A DNA stretch of 64,000 nt from Afifella marina DSM 2698 (GTDB lineage: Bacteria > Pseudomonadota > Alphaproteobacteria > Rhizobiales > Afifellaceae): positions 347,664-411,663 of the forward strand of contig NZ_FMVW01000003.1 of the NCBI RefSeq assembly GCF_900102695.1, read 5' to 3'. This document shows positions 1 through 7,894 of this stretch, piece after piece. Each line of letters begins with the position of its first letter. Position 1 is the first letter of the stretch. Made by a program: the position numbers and the translations under genes. The notes beneath the pieces are model-generated. The model was given only the letters and a program-made list of their open reading frames with translations, was not told where the DNA came from and did no database searches.

Positions 1-176
1 AAACGTCCGAACAGCTCGATTTCCTCGAGGAGATCGGCTGCGATTTCCTGCAGGGCTACTATCTCGGTCGGCCGGCATCGGCGGAAGCTGCGGCGAGCCT
101 TGCCCGCAAAGATGCGGAGGAGCGCGGCGGCCAAAATCCCGTTCAGCCCCGCGAACGGGGCGCTGCGGTTTCCTAA
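1..176 (+). CDS. EAL-domain protein, C-terminal end (partial)
   Basis: This is the last 57 codons of a gene that begins before the window, read in the frame starting at base 3 and ending in TAA at 174-176. The translated piece contains GCDFLQGYYLGRP, which matches the final strand and loop of EAL domains (typically GCDxxQGYxxxRP). EAL domains hydrolyse cyclic di-GMP when their catalytic residues are intact. Those residues lie upstream of the window, so activity cannot be judged, nor can the presence of a GGDEF or sensor domain. The tail after the domain is short and polar. Family assignment is fairly secure; function as an active phosphodiesterase is inference. Confidence 0.75.
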   Translation, partial: TSEQLDFLEEIGCDFLQGYYLGRPASAEAAASLARKDAEERGGQNPVQPRERGAAVS

Positions 177-336
177 CCGCAGGAGAAGCGATTGGTCAGC
201 AAGTCAGCGAGATGCGAATCTTCGTCTTCTTCAGAAGATCCATCCGCGATGGCTTGTTGTAACGCACTGGATGCCGCCGCTATAAGGGCCGCCGTTGCGC
301 ATCCGCGCTGAAGCTGAAAAGCCTTCGGAGCACTCC

Positions 337-1128
337 TTGCTCAAAGCTCGTGTCATCCCGTGTCTCGACGTCAAGGACGGCCGTGTCGTCAAAGGCGTCA
401 ATTTCGTAGATCTCATCGATGCCGGAGATCCGGTGGAAGCCGCCAAGGCTTACGACGCGGCCGGCGCCGACGAGCTTTGCTTCCTCGACATCACGGCAAG
501 CCACGAGGAGCGCGACACGCTCCTCGACGTGGTCGCCAAAACGGCGGAGCAATGTTTCATGCCGGTCACCGTGGGCGGGGGCGTGAGAACCGTGGACGAT
601 GTCCGCCAGCTTCTCCTCGCCGGCGCCGACAAGGTTTCCGTCAACACCGCAGCCGTCAATGATCCGAGCTTCGTCGGCCGGGCCGCCGACAAGTTCGGGG
701 ATCAATGCATCGTCGTCGCCATCGACGCCAAGACGGTGGCTCCAGGCCGCTGGGAGATCTTCACCCATGGCGGCCGCAAGCCGACCGGCATCGACGCCGT
801 CGAATTTGCCCGCGAAGTCGTGTCTCTGGGCGCAGGCGAGATCCTTCTGACCTCCATGGACCGCGACGGCACGAAGACCGGTTTCGATCTCGCTTTGACG
901 CGAGCGGTCGCCGATGCGGTCCGGGTTCCGGTCATCGCCTCCGGCGGTGTCGGCACGCTCGATCACCTGGTGGAAGGCATCCGCGACGGCCATGCAACGG
1001 CGGTGCTCGCGGCGTCGATCTTCCATTTCGGCACCTATAGCATCGCAGAAGCCAAGGCCCATATGGCGCGCGCGGGCATTCCCATGCGCACGCTTCCGCA
1101 GGAGAAAGCCCGGATGGGCATGTCATGA
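337..1128 (+). CDS. hisF: imidazole glycerol phosphate synthase subunit HisF
   Basis: HisF is the cyclase subunit that, with the glutaminase HisH, converts PRFAR and ammonia to imidazole glycerol phosphate and AICAR in histidine biosynthesis. The 263-residue protein is a full-length TIM barrel. Visible motifs are IPCLDVKDG near the N terminus (first catalytic Asp) and VVAIDAK near residue 130 (second catalytic Asp), followed by [13 protein letters not shown] and TSMDRDGT phosphate-binding segments. I chose the TTG at 337 because GGAG lies six bases upstream and the protein then begins [10 protein letters not shown] as in relatives; an upstream in-frame TTG at 295 would add 14 atypical residues. 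The stop overlaps hisE in ATGA. Confidence 0.96.
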   Translation: MLKARVIPCLDVKDGRVVKGVNFVDLIDAGDPVEAAKAYDAAGADELCFLDITASHEERDTLLDVVAKTAEQCFMPVTVGGGVRTVDDVRQLLLAGADKVSVNTAAVNDPSFVGRAADKFGDQCIVVAIDAKTVAPGRWEIFTHGGRKPTGIDAVEFAREVVSLGAGEILLTSMDRDGTKTGFDLALTRAVADAVRVPVIASGGVGTLDHLVEGIRDGHATAVLAASIFHFGTYSIAEAKAHMARAGIPMRTLPQEKARMGMS

Positions 1129-1463
1129 CCGATTTTACGCTGGAAGAGCTCGCCGCCACGATCGGCGAGCGCGCCGCCTCTGGCGACGACAATTCCTATA
1201 CCGCCAGGCTCGTCGGCAAAGGCGTCGCGAAATGCGCCCAGAAGCTCGGCGAAGAAGCCGTCGAGGCGGCGATCGCCGCCGTCTCAGAAGACAAAGAGGG
1301 CCTCACCAAAGAGGCGGCGGACGTTCTCTATCACCTTCTCGTTCTGCTTCACGCAGCCGGTGTCTCCTTCGACGAGGTGAAAGCGGAACTTGCGCAGCGC
1401 ACCGGCCAAAGCGGCCTTGAGGAAAAGCGCTCCCGCCCGGCCTCCGCCAATTGGAAGAGCTGA
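1125..1463 (+). CDS. hisE: phosphoribosyl-ATP pyrophosphatase HisE
   Basis: HisE hydrolyses phosphoribosyl-ATP to phosphoribosyl-AMP, the second step of histidine synthesis. The 112-residue protein is a stand-alone all-alpha pyrophosphatase of the MazG-like fold, with the [13 protein letters not shown] helix that supplies the metal-binding acidic residues and the [15 protein letters not shown] helix. In enterobacteria HisE is fused to HisI; here, as is usual in alphaproteobacteria, it is separate. It starts inside the hisF stop (ATGA) and its stop shares bases with the next start (TGATG), so the three genes are probably translationally coupled. Confidence 0.96.
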   Translation: MTDFTLEELAATIGERAASGDDNSYTARLVGKGVAKCAQKLGEEAVEAAIAAVSEDKEGLTKEAADVLYHLLVLLHAAGVSFDEVKAELAQRTGQSGLEEKRSRPASANWKS

Positions 1464-2416
1464 TGGATCAAGTGTCCCCAAGCTCGCTCTCGCCCTATCG
1501 GTATTTCAGCGTCGAGGAATGGTCGAAACTGCGTGCCGACACGCCGATGACATTGTCGGCGGAAGAGGTGCATGCGCTCAAGTCGATGAACGACCCGATC
1601 TCGATCAGCGAGGCGGAGGCGATCTATCTGCCCTTGTCGCGGCTTCTGTCCTTCCACGTCGAAGCCAAGGACAAGCTTTATGCCGTGCGCTCGAAATTCC
1701 TCGGCGCAAAAGAAGGCAAGATGCCGTTCATCATCGGCATTGCCGGCTCCGTGGCCGTCGGCAAATCGACCACGGCGCGCATCCTGACGGAACTGATGGC
1801 GCGCTGGCCGGGCCATCCGCGCGTTTCCCTCGTCACCACCGACGGCTTTCTCTATCCGAACGCGGTTCTGGCGAAGGAAGGCATGATGGAGCGCAAGGGC
1901 TTTCCCGAGAGCTACGACGTTGCAACGCTTTTGCGCTTTCTCTCCGACATCAAGGCCGGCAAGCGCAAGGTCAGAGCCCCTGTCTACTCCCACCTCACCT
2001 ACGATATCGTGCCGGGCGAGACTTTGATCGTCGATCAGCCGGACATTCTGATCTTCGAAGGCCTCAACGTCCTGCAGACGCGGGATCTGCCGCGGGACGG
2101 AAAGGAAGTCCCCTTCGTCTCCGACTTCTTCAATTTTTCCATCTATATCGACGCGGAAGATGACGTCATCCGGCGCTGGTATATCGACCGCTTCATGAGC
2201 CTCAAGGGAACGCGGTTTACCGATCCGAGGTCGTATTTTCACCGCTACGCCAATATCGAAGACGACGAAGCACGCCGCGTCGCCGAGGGTCTCTGGGAGC
2301 GCATCAACCTCGTCAATCTCGACGAGAACATCCGCCCGACACGGCCGCGGGCCGATCTCATCATCGGCAAGGCGGGCGACCATTCGGTGAACGAAGTGGC
2401 GCTGAGGAAATTGTGA
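1463..2416 (+). CDS. coaA: type I pantothenate kinase
   Basis: CoaA phosphorylates pantothenate, the first and usually rate-controlling step of coenzyme A synthesis. The protein is 317 residues, the usual length for the bacterial type I enzyme. It carries the P-loop [15 protein letters not shown] about residue 95, then TTDGFLYPN and the KGFPESYD segment typical of the family. The ATG at 1463 overlaps the hisE stop (TGATG) and has GGAAG five bases upstream; a TTG at 1451 is also open but adds only four residues. Its end overlaps the next gene (GTGA), consistent with one operon. CoaE, the last enzyme of the same pathway, is encoded at about 15 kb. Confidence 0.96.
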   Translation: MDQVSPSSLSPYRYFSVEEWSKLRADTPMTLSAEEVHALKSMNDPISISEAEAIYLPLSRLLSFHVEAKDKLYAVRSKFLGAKEGKMPFIIGIAGSVAVGKSTTARILTELMARWPGHPRVSLVTTDGFLYPNAVLAKEGMMERKGFPESYDVATLLRFLSDIKAGKRKVRAPVYSHLTYDIVPGETLIVDQPDILIFEGLNVLQTRDLPRDGKEVPFVSDFFNFSIYIDAEDDVIRRWYIDRFMSLKGTRFTDPRSYFHRYANIEDDEARRVAEGLWERINLVNLDENIRPTRPRADLIIGKAGDHSVNEVALRKL

Positions 2417-3156
2417 CGATGCTTGAGACCAAGGATTCTGCGGCAAGCCGCGATATTCGCCCGCGCAACGCGCGCGATCGGCTGATCGTCGGCCTCGACC
2501 TTCCCGACCTTGCCACCGCCCGCGCCATGGTCGAGACGCTCGGCGATACGGTGACGTTCTACAAGATCGGGATGGAGCTGGTCTTTGCGGGCGGACTCGG
2601 CCTCATCGAGCCGCTTCGGGCGGAGGGAAAGCGCGTCTTTCTCGATATGAAGCTTCTCGACATCGACAATACGGTCGCGGGAGGCATCGCCAATCTTGCC
2701 CGGCTCGGGGCGACGCTCACCACCGTTCACGCCTATCCGAAGGCGATGCGCGCGGCCGCCGCCGCAAGAGCTGACGCTGATCTCGGGCTTCTCGCCGTCA
2801 CCGTTCTCACCTCCATGGATGACGCCGATCTCGATGAGGCGGGTTATGCGGAGAATGCAGGCGAACTCGTTCGCCGCCGTGCCGCGCAGGCGCGCGCGAG
2901 CGGCATCGACGGCATCGTCTGTTCGCCGCTCGAGGCTGAGGCGATGCGTGCTCTTCTCGGTCCCGACATGCTGATCGTGACCCCCGGCGTGCGCCCGACA
3001 TCCGCGACGAGCGACGACCAGAAACGCGTGATGACACCGGGCGACGCCCTGCGGGCCGGCGCCGATTACCTCGTCGTTGCCAGACCGGTGGTCAAGGCCG
3101 CCGATCCGAAAGCCGCAGCACAGGCGATTGTGGACGAAATCGAAGCGAATTGCTGA
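2413..3156 (+). CDS. pyrF: orotidine 5'-phosphate decarboxylase
   Basis: PyrF decarboxylates OMP to UMP, the last step of de novo pyrimidine synthesis. The 247-residue TIM-barrel protein has the catalytic signature [16 protein letters not shown] near residue 75, matching the D-x-K-x-x-D-I-x-N-T pattern with both Asp and the Lys in place, and TPGVRP near the phosphate-binding loop. The start is either the GTG at 2413, which overlaps the coaA stop, or the ATG two codons later at 2419. Position in a his/coaA operon reflects general housekeeping grouping rather than a shared pathway. Confidence 0.96.
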   Translation: MTMLETKDSAASRDIRPRNARDRLIVGLDLPDLATARAMVETLGDTVTFYKIGMELVFAGGLGLIEPLRAEGKRVFLDMKLLDIDNTVAGGIANLARLGATLTTVHAYPKAMRAAAAARADADLGLLAVTVLTSMDDADLDEAGYAENAGELVRRRAAQARASGIDGIVCSPLEAEAMRALLGPDMLIVTPGVRPTSATSDDQKRVMTPGDALRAGADYLVVARPVVKAADPKAAAQAIVDEIEANC

Positions 3157-3167
3157 AGGAGGGAAGA

Positions 3168-3479
3168 ATGCCGAAGGGCTATTGGATCGCCCGCGTCGAT
3201 GTGCGCGACCCCGAGCGCTACAAGGAATATGTCGCCGGCGCCGCTCCTGCCTTTGCCCGCTTCAAGGGCAAGTTTCTGGTCCGTGGCGGCCCGATGCATT
3301 CGCTGGAAGGAAATTCGCGCGCCCGCAATGTGGTCATCGAATTTGCCTCCGTCGACGATGCGCTCGCCTGCTACCATTCGCCCGAATACCAGGCCGCACG
3401 CGAGCACCGGGTGGCCGTGGCGGACGCGGAGCTCGTGATCGTGGAAGGCTATTCGGGTCCGCAGCCTGGTACGTCCTGA
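3168..3479 (+). CDS. DUF1330 family protein
   Basis: This 103-residue protein matches the DUF1330 family, small ferredoxin-like alpha-beta barrel proteins of unknown biochemical role. Recognisable features are KGYWIARVDVRDPERYKEYV at the start, the RGG following KFLVRGG, and the segment ARNVVIEFASVDDALACYHSPEYQAAREHR, which is characteristic. The start at 3168 has a strong AAGGAGGGA ribosome-binding site; an upstream in-frame TTG at 3150 overlaps pyrF and is less likely. It follows pyrF by 11 bases and is probably in the same transcript. The fold suggests a dimeric alpha-beta barrel; no substrate can be proposed. Confidence 0.88.
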   Translation: MPKGYWIARVDVRDPERYKEYVAGAAPAFARFKGKFLVRGGPMHSLEGNSRARNVVIEFASVDDALACYHSPEYQAAREHRVAVADAELVIVEGYSGPQPGTS

Positions 3480-3483
3480 TCCG

Positions 3484-4266
3484 ATGTCGGAGACGCCCTC
3501 TCCCGACGGCGCGCGCCATTCGGCGGAACCGGATCTCAGCGCAGAAGAAATCGAGCGCTACGCCCGCCATATCGTCCTGCCCGAGGTCGGAGGCCCCGGC
3601 CAAAAGCGCTTCAAGCGCACGCGCGTTCTCATCGTCGGGGCGGGTGGGCTCGGCTCACCCGTCGCCCTTTATCTTGCGGCCGCTGGCATCGGCCGGCTCG
3701 GCCTCGTCGATGACGACGTCGTCTCGCTCTCCAATCTGCAGCGGCAGATCATTCATGCGAGCACCGAGCTCGGCATGGCGAAGGTGGAGAGCGCACAAAG
3801 AGCGCTCTCCCGCATCAACCCGCATGTCGCCGTCGACACGCACAGGACGCGTCTGACAGAGGACAACGCCTCCGATCTCGTCGCCGGTTACGACATCGTC
3901 GTCGATGGTTCCGACAATTCCGCTACGCGCTTCCTTCTTCCGGACATCTGCGAGGCGGCCAGAAAGCCGCTGGTGTCGGGGGCGGTCGGCCGCTTCGACG
4001 GGTCGGTGACAACGCTTTTGCCCTTCAGGGACGACAATCCGCGTTACCGCGATCTCTTTCCGAAGCCGCCGCCTGAAGGGCTCGTGCCGAGCTGCGCGGA
4101 AGCGGGAATTCTGGGCGCGCTCACCGGCATCATCGGGTCGATCCAGGCGCTTGAAGTCATGAAACTCGCGGCAGGCTTCGGCGAGCCTCTGATCGGACGG
4201 CTTCTCCTCTACGACGCCCTTTCGCAGCGCTTCGAGACGATCGCCTACAAGCGCCGCAAGAGCTGA
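3484..4266 (+). CDS. ThiF/MoeB/HesA-family adenylyltransferase
   Basis: Proteins of this E1-like family adenylate the C-terminal Gly-Gly of ubiquitin-fold sulfur carriers such as MoaD or ThiS. The 260-residue protein has the nucleotide-binding loop VLIVGAGGLGSPVALYL about residue 50, the DDDVVSLSNLQRQI segment, VDGSDNSATR and CAEAGILG. It lacks the usual four zinc cysteines: the position normally PCYRCLF reads PRYRDLF, and the protein ends where the second Cys pair would follow. There is no rhodanese domain. It follows the DUF1330 gene by four bases. Family membership is clear; whether it serves molybdopterin or thiamine synthesis is not decided by context. Confidence 0.85.
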   Translation: MSETPSPDGARHSAEPDLSAEEIERYARHIVLPEVGGPGQKRFKRTRVLIVGAGGLGSPVALYLAAAGIGRLGLVDDDVVSLSNLQRQIIHASTELGMAKVESAQRALSRINPHVAVDTHRTRLTEDNASDLVAGYDIVVDGSDNSATRFLLPDICEAARKPLVSGAVGRFDGSVTTLLPFRDDNPRYRDLFPKPPPEGLVPSCAEAGILGALTGIIGSIQALEVMKLAAGFGEPLIGRLLLYDALSQRFETIAYKRRKS

Positions 4267-4303
4267 GCGGCGCCGATCCGGAAAGCCGGCCTGTCGGGCA
4301 AAC

Positions 4304-5302
4304 CTAGACCGAGAGCGGCAACACCCTGTCCGGCGGTTTGTGCCCATCCATCCAGGTGCGGATGTTGATGATCACCTTTTCGCCCATCTCGATACGGCCT
4401 TCGATCGTGGCCGAGCCCATATGCGGCAGGAGCACCGCCTTGCCCTCCTGGGCGAGCTTGATGAGCTTCGGATCGATTGCGGGCTCACCCTCGAAAACGT
4501 CGAGACCGGCGCCGGCAAGAGAGTTCGTCTCCAGGCATTCGATCAACGCCGCCTCGTCGATAACCTCACCGCGCGCGGTGTTCACCAGATAGGCATCCGG
4601 GCGCATCAGCTTGAGGCGCCGGCGGGAAAGAAGGTGGAAAGTGGCCGGCGTGTGCGGGCAATTGACGGAGATGATGTCCATGCGCGCCAGCATCTGGTCG
4701 AGCGAATCCCAATAGGTCGCTTCCAGCTCTTCCTCGGTCTTCGGATCGACCGGCCGGCGGTTGTGATAGTGGATCGACAGGCCGAAGGCCTGGGCGCGGC
4801 GCGCGACCGCCGTGCCGATCCGTCCCATACCGACGATGCCGAGCCGTTTTCCCCAGATGCGGTGACCGAGCATCCAGGTCGGCGACCAGCCGGGCCAGGG
4901 CAGGCCGTTCGGTAGAATCTGGGCTCCCTCCGCCAGCCGCCGTGGGACGGCGAGGATGAGCGCCATGGTCATATCGGCGGTGTCACCCGTCAGAACGTTC
5001 GGCGTGTTGGTGACGGTGATGCCGCGCTCATAGGCGGCCCCGATATCGATGTTGTCGATGCCGTTGCCGAAATTGGCGATGAGCTTCAAATTCGGTCCGG
5101 CTTGGGAAAGCGCTGCGGCGTCCAACCGATCTGTGACCGTCGGCACGAGCACGTCCGCAGTGCGCAACGCCTCCACCAGCTCCGCTTGCGACAGCGGTCG
5201 GTCATCCAGATTGAGGTCAGCGCGAAACAGCTCTCGCATGCGCGTCTCCACCGGATCGGGCAGTTTTCGCGTTACGATGACGTGCGGTTTCGCCTTGGTC
5301 AT
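4304..5302 (-). CDS. D-isomer-specific 2-hydroxyacid dehydrogenase (glycerate/glyoxylate reductase type)
   Basis: The 332-residue protein belongs to the NAD(P)-dependent D-2-hydroxyacid dehydrogenases. It shows the Rossmann motif LGIVGMGRIGTAVARRA near residue 155, the catalytic Arg in VNTARGEVIDE, the Glu in LDVFEGEP and the His in LLPHMGSAT, so the Arg-Glu-His active site is complete. The sequence resembles glyoxylate/hydroxypyruvate reductases and D-glycerate dehydrogenases rather than SerA, since it lacks an ACT domain. GGAGAGG lies in front of the ATG. It converges on the adenylyltransferase gene with a 37-base gap. Substrate is inferred from family resemblance only. Confidence 0.88.
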   Translation of the reverse strand: MTKAKPHVIVTRKLPDPVETRMRELFRADLNLDDRPLSQAELVEALRTADVLVPTVTDRLDAAALSQAGPNLKLIANFGNGIDNIDIGAAYERGITVTNTPNVLTGDTADMTMALILAVPRRLAEGAQILPNGLPWPGWSPTWMLGHRIWGKRLGIVGMGRIGTAVARRAQAFGLSIHYHNRRPVDPKTEEELEATYWDSLDQMLARMDIISVNCPHTPATFHLLSRRRLKLMRPDAYLVNTARGEVIDEAALIECLETNSLAGAGLDVFEGEPAIDPKLIKLAQEGKAVLLPHMGSATIEGRIEMGEKVIINIRTWMDGHKPPDRVLPLSV

Positions 5303-5453
5303 GCACCACCTCTCCTTGGCGGCCCCCGCGGGAGCGACCGGCTGCCTTTAACATCTCTCTAGCAAAGGGCTGCTCAAAAACAAGGAACGAAGGGGCGCTT
5401 GGCCTCGCGGCGGAATGGCGCTAACACCTCCCGGTGTGATTTTCCGACCGCAG

Positions 5454-6002
5454 ATGATGCGCCCTCTCCTCTTCCTTCGTTCTCGTCTCAGCCTTCTTCT
5501 TGTCTTGGCCCTGCTCGCCGTGGCGTGGCCGGGCGAGCCTGGATGGGCGCAGGCCCCGAAAGTGGGGCCAAGCGGCTATCCATTACCACGCTTCGTCAGC
5601 TTGAAATCAAATGCCGTCAACGTCCGCAAGGGGCCCGGCAAAAACTACGGCATTGCCTGGCGCTTCGTGCGGGCCGGTCTGCCCGTCGAGATCATCCAGG
5701 AATTCGAAACCTGGCGGAAGGTGCGTGATTCGGATGGCGCGGAAGGCTGGATCCACCAGAGCCTCCTGTCCGGGCGGCGCACGGCGATCGTAGCCCCCTG
5801 GGCCAAAGGCGAGCGCTTCAATGCGCATGCGGACGCAAGTGAGACGGCACGGGTGACGGCGATTCTCGAATCGGGCGTGGTGACCGACGTGGTGCGCTGC
5901 CGCGAGGGCTGGTGCGACGTTCGCGGCGACAAATACGAAGGCTGGATGGAGCAGAATTCGCTCTGGGGCGTCTATCCCAACGAAAACGTCTCCGACGGCT
6001 GA
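5454..6002 (+). CDS. secreted bacterial SH3-domain protein
   Basis: The product is about 182 residues with an N-terminal signal peptide (basic MMRPLLFLRSR, a Leu/Ala-rich core, then a GWAQA cleavage region). The mature part contains two SH3b-like repeats: the first with AVNVRKGPGKNYGIAWRF and WRKVRDSDGAEGWIHQSLLSG, the second with ARVTAILESGVVTDVVRC and WCDVRGDKYEGWMEQNSLWG. Such proteins act in the periplasm and may bind peptidoglycan or protein partners, but no enzyme domain is present. An in-frame ATG at 5415 would extend the N terminus by 13 residues; the later start gives a better signal peptide. The gene end faces the leftward sugar transporter operon. Confidence 0.85.
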   Translation: MMRPLLFLRSRLSLLLVLALLAVAWPGEPGWAQAPKVGPSGYPLPRFVSLKSNAVNVRKGPGKNYGIAWRFVRAGLPVEIIQEFETWRKVRDSDGAEGWIHQSLLSGRRTAIVAPWAKGERFNAHADASETARVTAILESGVVTDVVRCREGWCDVRGDKYEGWMEQNSLWGVYPNENVSDG

Positions 6003-6073
6003 CCGCGTACCCACATTCCCTCCACGATCCAGCCCCCGACAACCCAGCCACCGCGATCCAGGGCGTCGCTCAT
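5972..6073 (-). CDS. possible 33-residue ORF coupled to the sugar permease gene
   Basis: An ATG at 6073 overlaps the stop of the upstream permease gene in ATGA and opens a frame of 33 codons rich in Gly and Trp (GGWVVGGWIVEG). The overlap is the same arrangement used elsewhere in this operon, so translational coupling is possible. The ORF runs 31 bases into the convergent SH3 gene. I do not recognise the peptide. It sits where an ATPase gene would be expected. It may be a small membrane peptide or simply a chance ORF. Confidence 0.25.
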   Translation of the reverse strand: MSDALDRGGWVVGGWIVEGMWVRGQPSETFSLG

Positions 6074-6897
6074 CCCTTCACACCTCCGGCCGTCAGGCCC
6101 GAGACGATCTTGCGCTGGAAAATCAGCACGAGAACGATGAGCGGCACCGTCACGACAACGGACGCCGCCATAATCGTGCCCCAGGGAATCTCCTGCTCCG
6201 AAGCGCCGGATAGAAGCGCGATCGCGACGGGCACGGTGCGCGTATCGTTGCTCGACACGAAAGTGAGCGCGAAAAGGAATTCGTTCCAGGCGGCGATGAA
6301 GGCGAGAAGCCCCGTCGTCACCAGCGCCGGCCACATCAAGGGGAGAAACACCTTCATGACGATGGTCATGGGCTTTGCGCCGTCGACGATCGCCGCCTCT
6401 TCGATCTCCACCGGCAAATCCCGCATGAAGGTCGTCAGCACCCAGACCGTGAACGGTAGGGTGAAGATCATATAGGCGAGGATCAGCGAAAAGAGCGAAT
6501 TGTAGAGGCCGAAAAGGCGGACGAGTTCGAAAAGCCCGGCGAGAACCGCGATCTGCGGAAACATCGAAACGGCGAGAATCGTCAAAAGCAGGATGCCGCG
6601 GCCGCGAAACTCGATACGCGACAAGGCGTAGGCCGCCGTCACCGCCAGGAAGAGCGAGATCGCCACGACCACGAAGGCGACGATGACGGAATTCAAGATG
6701 TTGAGCGGGAAGACGCCGTTGACGAGCACGTCGCGGTAATTGGCGAGCGAGAAATCCGTCGGCAGATAGTCGACGCGAAAGAGCGCCGTGCCCGATTTGA
6801 AGCTCGTCAGGATGGCATAATAGAACGGGAAGATCGAGAAGAGCACGATCAGGACGACGAGCGCATAAAAGGCCGTCCGCTTCACGAAGGCCGGCAT
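6070..6897 (-). CDS. carbohydrate ABC transporter permease (MalG type)
   Basis: This 275-residue inner-membrane protein is the MalG-type subunit of a sugar importer. It has about six transmembrane segments, the first being FYALVVLIVLFSIFPFYYA, and the cytoplasmic EAA loop EEAAIVDGAKPMTIVMKVFLPL that docks onto an ATPase. The ATG at 6897 is chosen because it lies one base after the stop of the MalF-type gene (TGA-G-ATG); the longer open frame reaching 6960 lies inside that gene. It is the last conventional gene of the operon: no nucleotide-binding subunit follows before the convergent SH3 gene. Confidence 0.93.
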   Translation of the reverse strand: MPAFVKRTAFYALVVLIVLFSIFPFYYAILTSFKSGTALFRVDYLPTDFSLANYRDVLVNGVFPLNILNSVIVAFVVVAISLFLAVTAAYALSRIEFRGRGILLLTILAVSMFPQIAVLAGLFELVRLFGLYNSLFSLILAYMIFTLPFTVWVLTTFMRDLPVEIEEAAIVDGAKPMTIVMKVFLPLMWPALVTTGLLAFIAAWNEFLFALTFVSSNDTRTVPVAIALLSGASEQEIPWGTIMAASVVVTVPLIVLVLIFQRKIVSGLTAGGVKG

Positions 6898-6898
6898 C

Positions 6899-7894
6899 TC
6901 AGCGCCCTCCCCCGAGATTGAGCCGCGCCGCCTTGATGTAGACGAGCGTGATCGCCGCAATCACCAGGAATAGGAGCGTCGAGGCGGCCGAGCCATAGGC
7001 GAACTGATCGAACTGGAAGAGGTTTTCCTGAGCGAACACCGACATCGTCTTGGTTTCGGTGTTGTTGGGGGTCAGCACGTAGATGAGGTCGAAGACGCGC
7101 AGGGCGTCGAGCGCCCGGAAGATGACGGCGACCAGGATCGCCGGGCGGATGAGCGGCAGCGTCACCTTGAAGAACACCTTGACCGGATGGACGCCGTCGA
7201 TTTTCGCCGCTTCGTAGACGTCGGAGGGCACCATCTGCAGCCCGGCGAGGATGAGAAGCGCCATGAACGGCGTCGTCTTCCACACATCGACGATGATGAC
7301 GGCCCACATCGCCGTCTCCGGCGAGGCGGTCCAGGCGATCGGATGGGAGAGGATGCCGACCGACATCAGCATGTCGTTCAGAATGCCGAACTGGTCGTTC
7401 ATCATCCACGCCCACATCTTGGCCGAGACGATCGTCGGGATCGCCCAAGGGATGAGAACGGCAGCCCGCACAAAGCCTCGGCCGCGAAACGGGACGTTGA
7501 GGACGAGCGCCACGATGAGGCCGAGGACGGTTTCGATCGAGACGGAGACGAGGGTGTAATAGACGGTGTTCCACACCGCGTTCCACCATTGGGCGTCGAA
7601 GAAGAGACCGAACCATTCCCCGGTCCCGTCGCCATAATCGACATATTCGAAATAGTTGCGCAGGCCGACGAAGCGGGCGGCATCGAGATCGGCCAAACTC
7701 GCATCGGTGAAGGAAAACCAGATCGTCTGCAGGAGCGGCCAGCCGGCGACGAAAGCGAGGACGGCGAGCATCGGCGTGAGAAAGAGCCAGGCGGAGGCGA
7801 GCCGCTGCCTTGAAAGCGCCGAACGCGCCGCCGGCTGTTCTTCGGTCCGCATCGCATCGTCGGTCGGCGGGGCGCCGGGAATCGCGTTCGTCAT
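6899..7894 (-). CDS. carbohydrate ABC transporter permease (MalF type)
   Basis: The 331-residue product is the MalF-type permease partner. After a polar N-terminal tail of about 35 residues it has a first membrane segment (ASAWLFLTPMLAVLAFVAGW), further hydrophobic segments, and the EAA loop YEAAKIDGVHPVKVFFKVTLPL near residue 230. Its ATG overlaps the stop of the upstream binding-protein gene in ATGA. Together with its partner it would form the membrane channel of a CUT1-family importer for oligosaccharides or polyols. It closely follows ThuF/MalF-like proteins in pattern, but the substrate cannot be read from the sequence. Confidence 0.93.
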   Translation of the reverse strand: MTNAIPGAPPTDDAMRTEEQPAARSALSRQRLASAWLFLTPMLAVLAFVAGWPLLQTIWFSFTDASLADLDAARFVGLRNYFEYVDYGDGTGEWFGLFFDAQWWNAVWNTVYYTLVSVSIETVLGLIVALVLNVPFRGRGFVRAAVLIPWAIPTIVSAKMWAWMMNDQFGILNDMLMSVGILSHPIAWTASPETAMWAVIIVDVWKTTPFMALLILAGLQMVPSDVYEAAKIDGVHPVKVFFKVTLPLIRPAILVAVIFRALDALRVFDLIYVLTPNNTETKTMSVFAQENLFQFDQFAYGSAASTLLFLVIAAITLVYIKAARLNLGGGR

